The notes beneath the pieces are model-generated. The model made no database searches and was not told the origin of the DNA. It saw nothing but the letters and a program-made list of their open reading frames with translations. Both the position numbers and the translations under genes were made by a program. Shown here in pieces: positions 1 through 7,228 of a DNA stretch of 7,502 bases. Position 1 is the stretch's first letter. Each line of letters opens with the position of its first letter. This DNA is from Betaproteobacteria bacterium (GTDB taxonomy: Bacteria > Pseudomonadota > Gammaproteobacteria > Burkholderiales > Burkholderiaceae_E). The stretch lies in NCBI GenBank assembly GCA_016868095.1, contig VGHV01000117.1, positions 1-7,502 on the forward strand, in the 5' to 3' direction.

Positions 1-428
1 CCTCGTTGCCGCTCAAGGTGCGACCACATACGCACGAGCCGTGTGGACTGGTGCTGAAGCCTTGCGAGCTCTACCTGGGCTTGTCCTTCTTGACTCTGGG
101 CGCGCCTCGCGAAAATCTCAAGAATGAGCTCGGTTCGGTCGAGCACAGGAACCTGCCAGAATCTGTTGAGATTACGCTGATGGACCGCAGAAAGGGCTTG
201 GTCAAAGACCACCTCCGTGATCGATTCACTGGCAATGATCGATGCTATCTCGTCGGCTTTACCGCTTCCGATAAAGAGTGCGGGATCTGGTCGATCGCGG
301 CGACACCGTAGCCTTGCAGCAGGCTCAAGACCAGCCGACAGGGCGAGTGCATGCAGCTCGTCCAGATCTGCGTCGGAGCGCTTTTGGGAATCAACGCCGA
401 TCAGCAGGCTTCGGGAGTTGAAGGTCAC
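1..428 (-). CDS. hflX: GTPase HflX, N-terminal part (runs off the window)
   Basis: Encodes the first 142 residues of HflX, a ribosome-associated GTPase known from other bacteria to split stalled or hibernating 70S ribosomes. The start is GTG at 428-426 (M-T-F-N-S-R); an in-frame TGA lies three codons upstream, so no earlier start is possible. The visible part is the HflX N-terminal domain. It has LLIGVD (8-13), the family hallmark [11 protein letters not shown] (51-61), then HQRNL (83-87) and [14 protein letters not shown] (97-110), and the helical stretch QVELARLQ (118-125) ending in SHLERQR (136-142). The window stops just before the glycine-rich GGxGxRGPGE segment and the G domain, so GTPase motifs cannot be checked. 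Some usually conserved positions differ: SQEGQAQ replaces the common HEGKLQ. The GTG overlaps the hfq stop codon (GTGA), suggesting translational coupling to hfq. Family assignment is secure. Confidence 0.93.
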   Translation of the reverse strand, partial: MTFNSRSLLIGVDSQKRSDADLDELHALALSAGLEPAARLRCRRDRPDPALFIGSGKADEIASIIASESITEVVFDQALSAVHQRNLNRFWQVPVLDRTELILEIFARRAQSQEGQAQVELARLQHQSTRLVRMWSHLERQR

Positions 429-661
429 CCTGCGTCAGTATCAGAGGAGAAGTTGACCGCACGCGAAGGCACAACCGTGGAAATGGCGTGTTTGTAGACC
501 ATTTGGGTGACTGTGTTGCGCAGCAAAACCACGTACTGGTCGAAGGACTCAATATGGCCTTGTAGCTTGATACCGTTGACGAGATAAATCGATACAGGCA
601 CATGCTCTTTGCGCAGCATGTTGAGAAATGGGTCTTGTAAAAGCTGGCCTTTGTTGCTCAT
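425..661 (-). CDS. hfq: RNA chaperone Hfq
   Basis: A 78-residue Sm-like protein that forms a hexameric ring and pairs small RNAs with mRNAs. The ATG at 661 is chosen over a longer in-frame extension because [14 protein letters not shown] is the family N-terminus and a GGAG lies 8 bases upstream. Sm1 spans about residues 9-50 and Sm2 is YKHAIST (56-62). Proximal-face uridine-binding residues are present (Q9, K32, K57, H58), as is the distal-face Y26; numbering is one higher than in E. coli. The rim reads RKEH (17-20), weaker in arginine than the RRER of E. coli but common in betaproteobacteria. The C-terminal tail after VVPSR is only 11 residues. The gene follows der after 95 bp, which leaves room for its own promoter, and its TGA overlaps the hflX start. 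Confidence 0.98.
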   Translation of the reverse strand: MSNKGQLLQDPFLNMLRKEHVPVSIYLVNGIKLQGHIESFDQYVVLLRNTVTQMVYKHAISTVVPSRAVNFSSDTDAG

Positions 662-669
662 TGTCGTAG

Positions 670-673
670 CTCC
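670..673 (-). promoter_or_regulatory. Shine-Dalgarno sequence of hfq
   Basis: On the minus strand GGAG precedes the ATG at 661 with an 8-base spacer. This supports the 78-residue Hfq start over the 33-codon in-frame upstream extension, whose residues have no Hfq similarity. Confidence 0.75.
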
Positions 674-679
674 GTTAGA

Positions 680-707
680 TCTTGTTTTCTTGTCGCGGGA
701 GTCTTGT
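680..707 (-). repeat. Three ACAAGA repeats in the hfq leader
   Basis: The minus strand carries ACAAGA at 707-702, 693-688 and 685-680, within 28 bases just upstream of the hfq ribosome binding site. The repeats are seen directly. They fit the A-R-N triplet type of sequence that the distal face of Hfq binds, and E. coli Hfq is known to repress its own mRNA by binding the leader. An autoregulatory role here is inference only. Confidence 0.45.
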
Positions 708-725
708 CTTATCCCTGTGTATTCA

Positions 726-753
726 ATTTTGCCTACTTCCACCGAAGTCGCAA
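726..753 (-). promoter_or_regulatory. Weak candidate promoter for hfq
   Basis: In the 95-bp der-hfq gap the minus strand has TTGCGA (753-748) and CAAAAT (731-726), separated by 16 bases. Each matches the sigma-70 consensus at four of six positions. Transcription would start near 719 and include all three ACAAGA repeats. A second equally weak pair is TAGGCA (735-730) with GATAAG (713-708). hfq often has its own promoter in other bacteria, but neither match is strong enough to be relied on. Confidence 0.2.
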
Positions 754-756
754 GTC

Positions 757-2175
757 TCAATCCTCTTTAGCGTAGGGGTTTGTTGAGGATCGCCACTCAA
801 TCCTCAAGGGTGTGCCCTGAAGCTTAAAGACATCTCTGAACCATGATTCAAGATAACGTTGATACGTATCGGGAATCCGATCGAGTGAATTGCCATGGAT
901 AACGACGACAGGCGGATTTTGACCACCCTGATGGGCATAACGCAGCTTGGGTCGAAACGGCCCTTTGCGCGGCGGTTGTTGCCTTTCGACGGCTTCTCGT
1001 AGGGCCCGAGTCAATTTGGGCGTTGGTAACTTTGCCATCGCTGCGCCGAATGCTTGATCGACTGCGCGCATCAAACTGGCCAGGCCTCGTCCATGCTTTG
1101 CAGAAATGAAGCAGAGCTCCGCAAATTGTAGAAACTGAAGCGATTGCAATAAGTTTCGCTTAAAGTTTTGCTTTGCGCCCGCATCGAGTGAGTCCCACTT
1201 ATTGACCGCGACAACAACCGCGCGGCCGGCATCGAGTACGTAGTTGGCAATACCTGCATCAAGATGCCCTACCCCTTCGCCGGCATCGAGCATCAGCACA
1301 CAGACATGGCTTTGTTCTATGGCTTGCAGCGTTTTAACGACTGAAAACTTCTCAATCACTTCGTGGACCTTACCTCGCTTTCGCAAACCTGCCGTGTCAA
1401 CCAAGGTGTAGTCCCGACCGTGGTGCTTGAAATCGATCGATAAAGCATCGCGTGTGGTCCCAGGCTGGTCAAAAGCAATCACACGTTCTTCACCGAGTAA
1501 TGCATTGATCAAGGTTGACTTGCCCGCATTCGGGCGACCAACAATCGCCACCCGCATCGCCTGAACTTTGGCATTAACACTGCCTTGGCTGCCTTGCTCC
1601 GGAGACTGGTCATCTAAGACTTCGGCGCTTTCAACAAGCGCGCTGTGCTCTTTAGAAAACGCTACGAGCTCTTCTTCAAACATGCTGTCTAAGAGCGACC
1701 GCACACCATCGCCATGCGCAGCTGACAGCGCAAACATGCGAGGAAAACCCAGCTCTTGAAAGTCGGCAAGTACATGATCTGGTCGCATACCCTCGCACTT
1801 ATTTACCGCGAGAATGAGCTTGCTTGCCGTCTTTCGCAGTTCGCTAGCAATCTCCAGATCCCGAGGGGCCAAGCCCTGGCGTCCATCGACGATAAAGAGC
1901 ACGACATCAGCTTCTACAACCGCGAGCCTCGCCTGACGTGCCATCTCCGCAGCGATGCCATCTTTAGCAACAGGCTCAAAACCACCAGTATCAATAACGA
2001 TGTAGTGTTCAGAACCCAAGCGCCCTCTTCCGTATTGTCTGTCTCTCGTTAGACCCGGGAGATCGGCAACAAGCGCATCGCGAGAGCGCGTCAGTCGATT
2101 AAAGAGGGTTGATTTACCGACGTTTGGACGTCCGACAATCGCAAGGACTGGCCATCGTTGCAAAGCATCAAGCAT
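757..2175 (-). CDS. der: Ribosome assembly GTPase Der (EngA)
   Basis: A 472-residue double-GTPase that acts in maturation of the 50S ribosomal subunit. G domain 1 shows GRPNVGKS (15-22), the switch region PGLTRD (40-45), DTGG (62-65), NKCE as G4 (125-128) and SAAH as G5 (151-154). A polar, acidic linker (about 170-206) leads to G domain 2 with GRPNAGKS (213-220), DTAG (260-263), NKWD (325-328) and SAK (358-360). The C-terminal KH-like domain (about 380-472) has [37 protein letters not shown] and NPY. Length is normal for betaproteobacteria. G4 of domain 1 has Glu in place of the classical Asp, which I recall as usual in betaproteobacterial Der. The P-loop of domain 2 has Ala where Val is common. 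The ATG at 2175 overlaps the end of bamB by 8 bp, which implies coupled translation. Confidence 0.98.
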   Translation of the reverse strand: MLDALQRWPVLAIVGRPNVGKSTLFNRLTRSRDALVADLPGLTRDRQYGRGRLGSEHYIVIDTGGFEPVAKDGIAAEMARQARLAVVEADVVLFIVDGRQGLAPRDLEIASELRKTASKLILAVNKCEGMRPDHVLADFQELGFPRMFALSAAHGDGVRSLLDSMFEEELVAFSKEHSALVESAEVLDDQSPEQGSQGSVNAKVQAMRVAIVGRPNAGKSTLINALLGEERVIAFDQPGTTRDALSIDFKHHGRDYTLVDTAGLRKRGKVHEVIEKFSVVKTLQAIEQSHVCVLMLDAGEGVGHLDAGIANYVLDAGRAVVVAVNKWDSLDAGAKQNFKRNLLQSLQFLQFAELCFISAKHGRGLASLMRAVDQAFGAAMAKLPTPKLTRALREAVERQQPPRKGPFRPKLRYAHQGGQNPPVVVIHGNSLDRIPDTYQRYLESWFRDVFKLQGTPLRIEWRSSTNPYAKED

Positions 2176-3346
2176 GAAGCATCCGAAAGGCGGTCAAGGA
2201 GCCATCACTGGCAATGGTCCATCCCATATCCTGCTCAGAAATTGGCGCGCAAGCTAGCGGCTTCGATGCCACACTCAGCCGACCAAGAAGTTGCCCTTGA
2301 TCGCGGCTGAGCGCGTGTAAGAGCCCGTCTTCGTCGGCAACGAGCGCCATGCGCTGAGCAAGCTCAGGAGCAGACAGGCGCCGCCCACGCAAGCCCTCTT
2401 GTTTCCACTGAGGCGCACCACTTCGGCTAAAGGACTGAACATGTCCACGGTCATCAATGGCGATGACTTGAGCTTTATCAGCAGCAATGCCACCTACGGT
2501 GGTGAAGTCGCGTGACCAACGAAGCTGTCCACTTTGCCGATCAAAGCTCGAAAGCTTCCCCTGAAAGCTCGCTGCCAAGACTTCATTGTTGTCGACAATC
2601 GGCTGCCCCAAAACATCTGACAACCTCTCAATCTCCGTCGTGCCCCTTGGGGTCGACACGCTTGCCTCCCAAAGAGGCTGGCCGTTAGCTGCATTGACGG
2701 CCATCATCCGTCCACCAGGTAAGCCAATGAACACCCAATCGCCTTGAATAACTGCTGAGTTCGTCGAACGAAGCACAAGTGGTGGACTTTGCCTTGCTAT
2801 GCTCCAGCGAACCTGCCCGCGCTCGAGGTCGAGTGCTTGTACTCGGTTGTCGCTTGTACGTACCACAACAATGCCTGCACCCGCGGAAGGAACTGAGACC
2901 GCTTCTGCCCCCAAATAAGTGGACCATCGCTCCTTGCCCTGCTGATCGAGTGCGAGCAGATAACCGTCGTTGCTCGAAACAAAGAGATAGCCATCGAAAC
3001 TCGAAACACCGCTGCTAAAGCCGCGACGATGGCGGTGTTCGAATCGCCTCTCACCAGTTTTTAAGTCGAATGCGTTGATGAGGCCACTCTTTGTTGCGAC
3101 AACGAGTTTGTCCTCAATGCGCGTGGGCGCAAAACCTTGGCCAACATCATCGACTTTGGCGCGCCAAACCGATTCGAGCAAATTCTTCCCGGCGAGTTCG
3201 GGTAAAGCAGGCAATTTAGGCTTTGACGATGACCATGGCATCCACGATGAAACAGTGTCGATTGCCGAACATGCGTTCAGCGATCCCCCAACAACGATGG
3301 ATAAACCGAGGGATTGAACGATACGACGTCTTGGCTTGGTAATCAT
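2168..3346 (-). CDS. bamB: Outer membrane assembly lipoprotein BamB
   Basis: A 392-residue lipoprotein, the same length as E. coli BamB. It is a scaffold subunit of the BAM complex that binds BamA and helps fold beta-barrel proteins into the outer membrane. The N-terminus has basic residues (KPRRR, 4-8), a hydrophobic stretch (10-22) and a lipobox-like LNAC with Cys26 as the presumed lipidated residue. Asn at the -2 position is not typical, while Ser at +2 fits outer membrane sorting. The rest is an eight-bladed PQQ-type propeller with repeats such as [15 protein letters not shown] (88-102), [13 protein letters not shown] (129-141), [14 protein letters not shown] (168-181), [12 protein letters not shown] (215-226) and [14 protein letters not shown] (264-277). 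The signature TEIERLSDV lies at 237-245. The ATG at 3346 overlaps the yfgM stop (ATGA). Identification is secure; the exact lipobox is less so. Confidence 0.96.
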   Translation of the reverse strand: MITKPRRRIVQSLGLSIVVGGSLNACSAIDTVSSWMPWSSSKPKLPALPELAGKNLLESVWRAKVDDVGQGFAPTRIEDKLVVATKSGLINAFDLKTGERRFEHRHRRGFSSGVSSFDGYLFVSSNDGYLLALDQQGKERWSTYLGAEAVSVPSAGAGIVVVRTSDNRVQALDLERGQVRWSIARQSPPLVLRSTNSAVIQGDWVFIGLPGGRMMAVNAANGQPLWEASVSTPRGTTEIERLSDVLGQPIVDNNEVLAASFQGKLSSFDRQSGQLRWSRDFTTVGGIAADKAQVIAIDDRGHVQSFSRSGAPQWKQEGLRGRRLSAPELAQRMALVADEDGLLHALSRDQGQLLGRLSVASKPLACAPISEQDMGWTIASDGSLTAFRMLHA

Positions 3347-4002
3347 GATGACTTGCCGGGGGCAGAGACTGCGTGGTCGCGCTTAATTTGGAGCAGTTGC
3401 TTCCAACTCGGTTCTTCAGCACTTTTCTCAAGTGCTTCATCCCAGACCTTTAGGGCATCGTCTTTCCTGCCCAAGGCCATCAGAACATCGCCGCGGCGAT
3501 CAAGCCGCGAAAGGTCAAAGCTCGCGTTTGCTTTGTCTGACTTCATCGCATCGAGCACGCTTAATGCATCGCTTGCGCGGCCGTCTTCGAGCATGACAGA
3601 AGCGAGCCGTAAGCGCGCAATCGCCACCAGCCCTTCATCTTTCGATTGATCAATAGTCCATTGCAATAGGGTGGCAGCGGTTTTGAAGTCGGCAGCCTGA
3701 ACATGTTGTCTTGCGCTTAACAACGCCGCAAGGGGTGCATAGGCAGTTTTAGGGTATTTCTCAAAAAGCGTGCCGGACTCTTGCTTAAGCGTTGGCAAAT
3801 CAGCCTTGCTTGAAGCAATCACCACCCGATCGTAAATTTCGGCTGCTTCGCGCGATTGCTTGTCTTCGTACCAGCCCCAGCCCCGCCAAGCCGCTATTGA
3901 GATCATGCCCAAGGCAAAAACGATGCTCAGCAAATTACCATGGCGTCGCCACCAGTCTTTGAGGCGATCGACTTCCTCTTGCTCAAAATGATGCTCAGCC
4001 AT
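3343..4002 (-). CDS. yfgM: YfgM-family membrane-anchored TPR protein
   Basis: A 219-residue protein of the YfgM (TPR_21) family. In E. coli, YfgM is anchored in the inner membrane near the SecYEG translocon together with PpiD and helps hand over exported proteins. Here the N-terminus is cytoplasmic (EQEEVDRLKDWWRRHGN, 7-23), followed by one transmembrane segment (about 24-42) and a periplasmic helical-repeat region (about 50-205). TPR-like units are visible, for example around DFKTAATLLQW (105-115), DGRASDALSVLDAM (140-153) and RRGDVLMALGRKDDALKVWDEAL (169-191). Length is typical. The ATG sits in a TAATG junction with the hisS stop and has a GGAG ten bases upstream inside hisS. The position between hisS and bamB is conserved and fits a role in envelope protein biogenesis. 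Confidence 0.93.
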   Translation of the reverse strand: MAEHHFEQEEVDRLKDWWRRHGNLLSIVFALGMISIAAWRGWGWYEDKQSREAAEIYDRVVIASSKADLPTLKQESGTLFEKYPKTAYAPLAALLSARQHVQAADFKTAATLLQWTIDQSKDEGLVAIARLRLASVMLEDGRASDALSVLDAMKSDKANASFDLSRLDRRGDVLMALGRKDDALKVWDEALEKSAEEPSWKQLLQIKRDHAVSAPGKSS

Positions 4003-5303
4003 TAGTGCTTTACTCCAAAGCCATGTTCCAAAATGTAATGGGCCGCTTCGACCATCGGCACCTGCGCCTGGCTAGCCGACGCTTGACGCAAATCCTTGAT
4101 GGTCGCTTGACCTTGAGCGATCTCATCTTCTCCCAGCACAACCGCATAGGCGGCGCCCGAGGCGTCGGCACGTCGAAATTGGGACTTGAAGCTGCCGCCA
4201 CCGCAGTGGAGCAAGACATCGAGCCCATGGTCGCGAAGCTGTTCGGCTAAATCTATCGCTGCTAGATGCGACTGCGGCGCTTGGTGAACCACATAGACAT
4301 CACAGACGGTCTTTTGTTCTGGCAAAACAGCCTGTAGCAAATCAAGAATTCGCTCAACGCCCATGGCAAAGCCGCATCCTGGAGCAGACTTACCGCCAAG
4401 CGTCTCGATCAGTCCATCGTAGCGGCCACCGCCGCATACCGTAAGCGGCGCTTTATCGGTGCTCGTCGACACCCATTCGAAGACACTGAGGTTGTAGTAG
4501 TCGAGCCCACGGACGAGCCGTGGATTAATGGTGTAGGCCAGTCCACGGCGGCGAAGCATTGCTTGTAAGCCTTCAAAGTGTGCCCGCGAAGCATCCCCGA
4601 GAAAGTGATCAAGCCTTGGGGCGTCTTCGATCAGTGATTGCATAGCCGGGTTTTTGCTATCGAGAATCCGCAAGGGGTTGCTATGGAGGCGGCGCCTGGC
4701 GTCGTCGTCAAGCGAGGATTCATGAGCACTCAAGTACTCGATCAAGGCTTGGCGATGGGCTGTCCGCTCCTCACTTTGTCCTAAGGAATTGATTTCAAGG
4801 TGAAGGTTGTGAAGCCCCAGTTCCTCCCACAGGCGAGCACAAAGTAACATCAACTCCGCATCAATGTCGGGACCGTCAAAACCGAGCGCTTCGAGCCCTA
4901 CTTGATGGAACTGGCGATAACGCCCCCGTTGCGGCCGCTCATGGCGAAACATCGGCCCCTGGTACCACAGTCGCTGGGGACCTTCACGAAGTAGGTGGTG
5001 TTCAATGACAGCCCTGACTACGCCTGCGGTAGACTCAGGCCTCAGTGTGAGTTGCTCACCGTTCAATGCGTCAGTAAAGGAATACATTTCCTTCTCAACG
5101 ATATCGGTGACTTCGCCAATCCCCCGCAAGAATAAACCGGTGTGCTCAAGAATGGGTGTTCGGATCTGCCGATAGCCATAACTGGTAACCACTGAGGCCA
5201 CAGTCTCTTCAAAGTAACGCCAAAGGCCTTGGTGGGCTGGCAACACGTCATTCATGCCGCGCAGGCCCTGAAGTGGTGCAGCTTTTGTATGTATCTTATT
5301 CAC
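4002..5303 (-). CDS. hisS: Histidine--tRNA ligase
   Basis: A 433-residue cytoplasmic class II synthetase that charges tRNA-His. Motif 1 lies around 41-57 ([17 protein letters not shown]). The TLRPE segment is at 86-90, and motif 2 is [16 protein letters not shown] (119-134). Histidine-specific loops follow: LVRGLDYYN (263-271) with the catalytic-type Arg265, and CGGGRYDGL (290-298). Motif 3 is GFAMGVERI (311-319). The C-terminal anticodon-binding domain starts near CDVYVV (334-339). After YYN the sequence is LSVFEW where E. coli has RTVFEW. The start is the GTG at 5303-5301, because the conserved [12 protein letters not shown] (11-22) needs upstream residues and no ATG is available before Met17. 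No clear Shine-Dalgarno sequence precedes it; the leader is A-rich. The gene follows ispG after 94 bp and its TAA overlaps the yfgM ATG by one base. Confidence 0.98.
   Translation of the reverse strand: MNKIHTKAAPLQGLRGMNDVLPAHQGLWRYFEETVASVVTSYGYRQIRTPILEHTGLFLRGIGEVTDIVEKEMYSFTDALNGEQLTLRPESTAGVVRAVIEHHLLREGPQRLWYQGPMFRHERPQRGRYRQFHQVGLEALGFDGPDIDAELMLLCARLWEELGLHNLHLEINSLGQSEERTAHRQALIEYLSAHESSLDDDARRRLHSNPLRILDSKNPAMQSLIEDAPRLDHFLGDASRAHFEGLQAMLRRRGLAYTINPRLVRGLDYYNLSVFEWVSTSTDKAPLTVCGGGRYDGLIETLGGKSAPGCGFAMGVERILDLLQAVLPEQKTVCDVYVVHQAPQSHLAAIDLAEQLRDHGLDVLLHCGGGSFKSQFRRADASGAAYAVVLGEDEIAQGQATIKDLRQASASQAQVPMVEAAHYILEHGFGVKH
4013..4016 (-). promoter_or_regulatory. Shine-Dalgarno sequence of yfgM inside hisS
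   Basis: GGAG on the minus strand lies ten bases before the yfgM ATG, within the last hisS codons (Gly-Val of the C-terminal GFGVKH). It supports the start at 4002 and allows either re-initiation after the overlapping TAA or independent loading. Confidence 0.6.
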
Positions 5304-5397
5304 TTTTAATCTTTGTTTTTTACAACTTATCGACTCAGAACTTGCAGGCCATGATGTGCACTGCTCGCCCTTGCTTAGCCGTCAAGCCCACAAGGCC

Positions 5398-6780
5398 CTA
5401 AGCCTTGATTGACTCACCTATTTTTCCAAACCTCGCCCTGACATAATCTTCAACGATGTTTTGGAAATCCCGGGCGATCTGGTCACCCTTTAGGGTGAGA
5501 CGACGTTCGCCATCGACAAATACTGGAGCTACAGGCGCCTCGCCGGATCCTGGTAATGATATGCCAACATCCGCATGACGGCTTTCGCCGGGACCATTAA
5601 CCACGCAACCCATCACCGCAATCTGTAAGCTTTCAACACCTGGATATGTGGCCCGCCACGTTGGCATCTGCGCTCGCAGCCAGCCTTGGATGTCATTAGC
5701 AAGTTCCTGAAAAAAAGTACTTGTAGTTCGGCCGCAGCCCGGACAGGCGACAACCATCGGCGTGAATGCCCGCAAGCCCATGGTTTGTAATAGCTCTTGG
5801 GCAACAATCACTTCTTTGCGTCGATCACCACCGGGTTCAGGCGTGAGCGACACTCTAATGGTATCGCCGATGCCCTCTTGCAGCAGAACGGCCATCGCAG
5901 CGCTTGAAGCCACAATGCCCTTGCTGCCCATGCCGGCCTCTGTGAGGCCTAAATGAAGTGATTGCTCACAGCGTGACGCTAACAAACGGTAAACCACTAT
6001 GAGATCTTGAACGCTTGACACCTTGGCCGACAAACAGATTTGCGCCGGATCCATCCCCAAACGAATCGCTGCCTCGGTGCTCTCAAGCGCCGAAGTAACG
6101 AGCGCTTCTCGCATCACCGCAGCAGCCCCCCAAGGATTGCTTCGCTTCGCATTTTGATCCATCAATCGCGCTAGTACTGACTGGTCGAGGCTTCCCCAGT
6201 TCACACCGATTCTCACCGGCTTTTGCCAGCGTAGCGCCGTCTCGATGAGCGATGCGAAATGATTGTCGCGCTTCGATCCAAGTCCGACGTTTCCTGGATT
6301 GATACGGTACTTCGAGAGCGCTTGAGCGCATTCCGGAACATCTTGAAGCAGCTTGTGACCGTTATAGTGGAAGTCGCCCACAAGCGGCACATCGATGTCC
6401 ATGCGATCAAGTTGCTCACGAATCGCCGGTACTGCCTTTGCTGCTTCGATCGAGTTAACCGTTAACCTGACGATCTCCGATCCTGCACCGGCAAGTTCCT
6501 TGACCTGTATCGCCGTCGCAATGACATCGGCGGTGTCGGTATTTGTCATCGACTGTACGAGCACCGGAGCATCGCCTCCGATGCGTACGGTCTTCGTGCC
6601 CCATCGAAGGATGCTTTGTAGCGACTTTCGCCTTGGCAGGCTTGCGGCTTCGGTGGGTATGGGCTCCGCAGGTCGCAGAGCCTTGCTCTGTTCCAGGCTT
6701 ATGGCTCCAAGGCCATTGCCGTGTTCGACGGGAGACGGGATGCTTGGGGCTTTGGCATGCTGAGTCATTGGGTTTAACAC
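5398..6780 (-). CDS. ispG: 4-hydroxy-3-methylbut-2-enyl diphosphate synthase IspG (GcpE)
   Basis: A 460-residue iron-sulfur enzyme of the MEP isoprenoid pathway. It reductively opens 2-C-methylerythritol 2,4-cyclodiphosphate to HMBPP using flavodoxin or ferredoxin electrons. The TIM-barrel part begins near [21 protein letters not shown] (65-85), then VGDFHYNGH (134-142), RINPGNVG (159-166), [12 protein letters not shown] (189-200) and [11 protein letters not shown] (278-288). The [4Fe-4S] ligands are Cys346 and Cys349 in CPGCGRTT and Cys392 in GCVVNGPGE, with Glu398 as the likely fourth ligand. The roughly 50 residues before RRKSLQS are Pro/Ala-rich and unconserved; betaproteobacterial IspG often has such a leader, though this one is long. 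The most upstream start is GTG at 6780, directly after an in-frame TAA. An ATG at 6768 is equally plausible, since neither has a good Shine-Dalgarno sequence. Confidence 0.97.
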   Translation of the reverse strand: MLNPMTQHAKAPSIPSPVEHGNGLGAISLEQSKALRPAEPIPTEAASLPRRKSLQSILRWGTKTVRIGGDAPVLVQSMTNTDTADVIATAIQVKELAGAGSEIVRLTVNSIEAAKAVPAIREQLDRMDIDVPLVGDFHYNGHKLLQDVPECAQALSKYRINPGNVGLGSKRDNHFASLIETALRWQKPVRIGVNWGSLDQSVLARLMDQNAKRSNPWGAAAVMREALVTSALESTEAAIRLGMDPAQICLSAKVSSVQDLIVVYRLLASRCEQSLHLGLTEAGMGSKGIVASSAAMAVLLQEGIGDTIRVSLTPEPGGDRRKEVIVAQELLQTMGLRAFTPMVVACPGCGRTTSTFFQELANDIQGWLRAQMPTWRATYPGVESLQIAVMGCVVNGPGESRHADVGISLPGSGEAPVAPVFVDGERRLTLKGDQIARDFQNIVEDYVRARFGKIGESIKA

Positions 6781-6847
6781 TTATGAAGTCGCTTGGTAAG
6801 ACACCATGTTGAAAACAATCCCTGGCATTTGGGGTTTTGGCAATGGG

Positions 6848-7228
6848 TCAGTGTCTTCCGAAATAGTGAACCAGGACTAAAAGACTTGCAAGGATCAGGC
6901 AGACCCAGGCAAAGAAGCTTCCCGAACCACCGTGGGCAAATCCCAAGAGCCCCTTAGGCCGAATCCTTCGATCATCGACATCGGCATGTAAATCAGCCAC
7001 CCGATGGCGAAAGTCATTGGGCAGCATCTGTTCGAGTATGTCACGTTGATCGATACCAAGTCGACGCCCGTAAGCAAAGAGCACTGAACGGACAAAGGCT
7101 GCACCAGGTAACTCGTCCCATTCGCCGCGCTCAAGATGCTCAAACTGCTTCATACTCAACCCGAGCCCCTGGGCCATTTCCTGAGGGCTAATGCCTAGTT
7201 TTTGGCGACGATGCCTCAAATCGATCAT
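6848..7228 (-). CDS. rodZ: Short RodZ-like protein (HTH plus one membrane segment)
   Basis: A 126-residue protein matching the N-terminal half of RodZ, the membrane protein that ties MreB to the cell-wall elongation machinery. A Cro/C1-type HTH_25 domain fills about residues 2-66: [20 protein letters not shown], then [22 protein letters not shown] and a YGRRLGID helix. A basic linker (RRIRPK, 87-92) precedes one transmembrane segment (about 104-122), and the protein ends three to four residues later (FGRH). E. coli RodZ has some 337 residues and a periplasmic domain after the membrane segment; nothing of that remains here, and ispG begins 67 bp downstream, so there is no room for it. Its place between rlmN and ispG is the standard rodZ locus. 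The ATG overlaps the rlmN stop (ATGA). It could be a reduced, functional RodZ or a degenerating one. The symbol rests on position and HTH similarity. Confidence 0.82.
   Translation of the reverse strand: MIDLRHRRQKLGISPQEMAQGLGLSMKQFEHLERGEWDELPGAAFVRSVLFAYGRRLGIDQRDILEQMLPNDFRHRVADLHADVDDRRIRPKGLLGFAHGGSGSFFAWVCLILASLLVLVHYFGRH

Noticed and set aside
662..760. In-frame N-terminal extension of Hfq from 760.
   Set aside because: The extra 33 residues do not resemble Hfq, while the ATG at 661 has a proper Shine-Dalgarno sequence and the family N-terminus.
1756..2052. Plus-strand open frame of 98 codons opposite the Der G1 domain.
   Set aside because: It mirrors the codons of der and shows no domain or initiation signal.
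5304..5397. Possible terminator or promoter in the ispG-hisS gap (a GGGCC/GGCTT pairing near the ispG stop and a TTGACG at 5385-5380).
   Set aside because: The stem is at most five pairs including G-U pairs and lacks a U-tract; TTGACG has no acceptable -10 element at 16-18 bases. The gap otherwise ends in A-rich sequence before the hisS GTG.
6395..6763. Plus-strand open frame of 122 codons opposite ispG.
   Set aside because: It lies antisense to a strongly conserved enzyme, its product is Ser/Arg/Cys-rich without a recognisable domain, and it has no ribosome binding site; it is a shadow of ispG.
6782..6829. A 15-codon minus-strand reading frame (begins MPGIVFN) ending in the TAA directly before the ispG GTG, a possible leader peptide.
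   Set aside because: No Shine-Dalgarno sequence, no amino-acid bias typical of attenuators, no paired hairpins; an open frame of this length is expected by chance.
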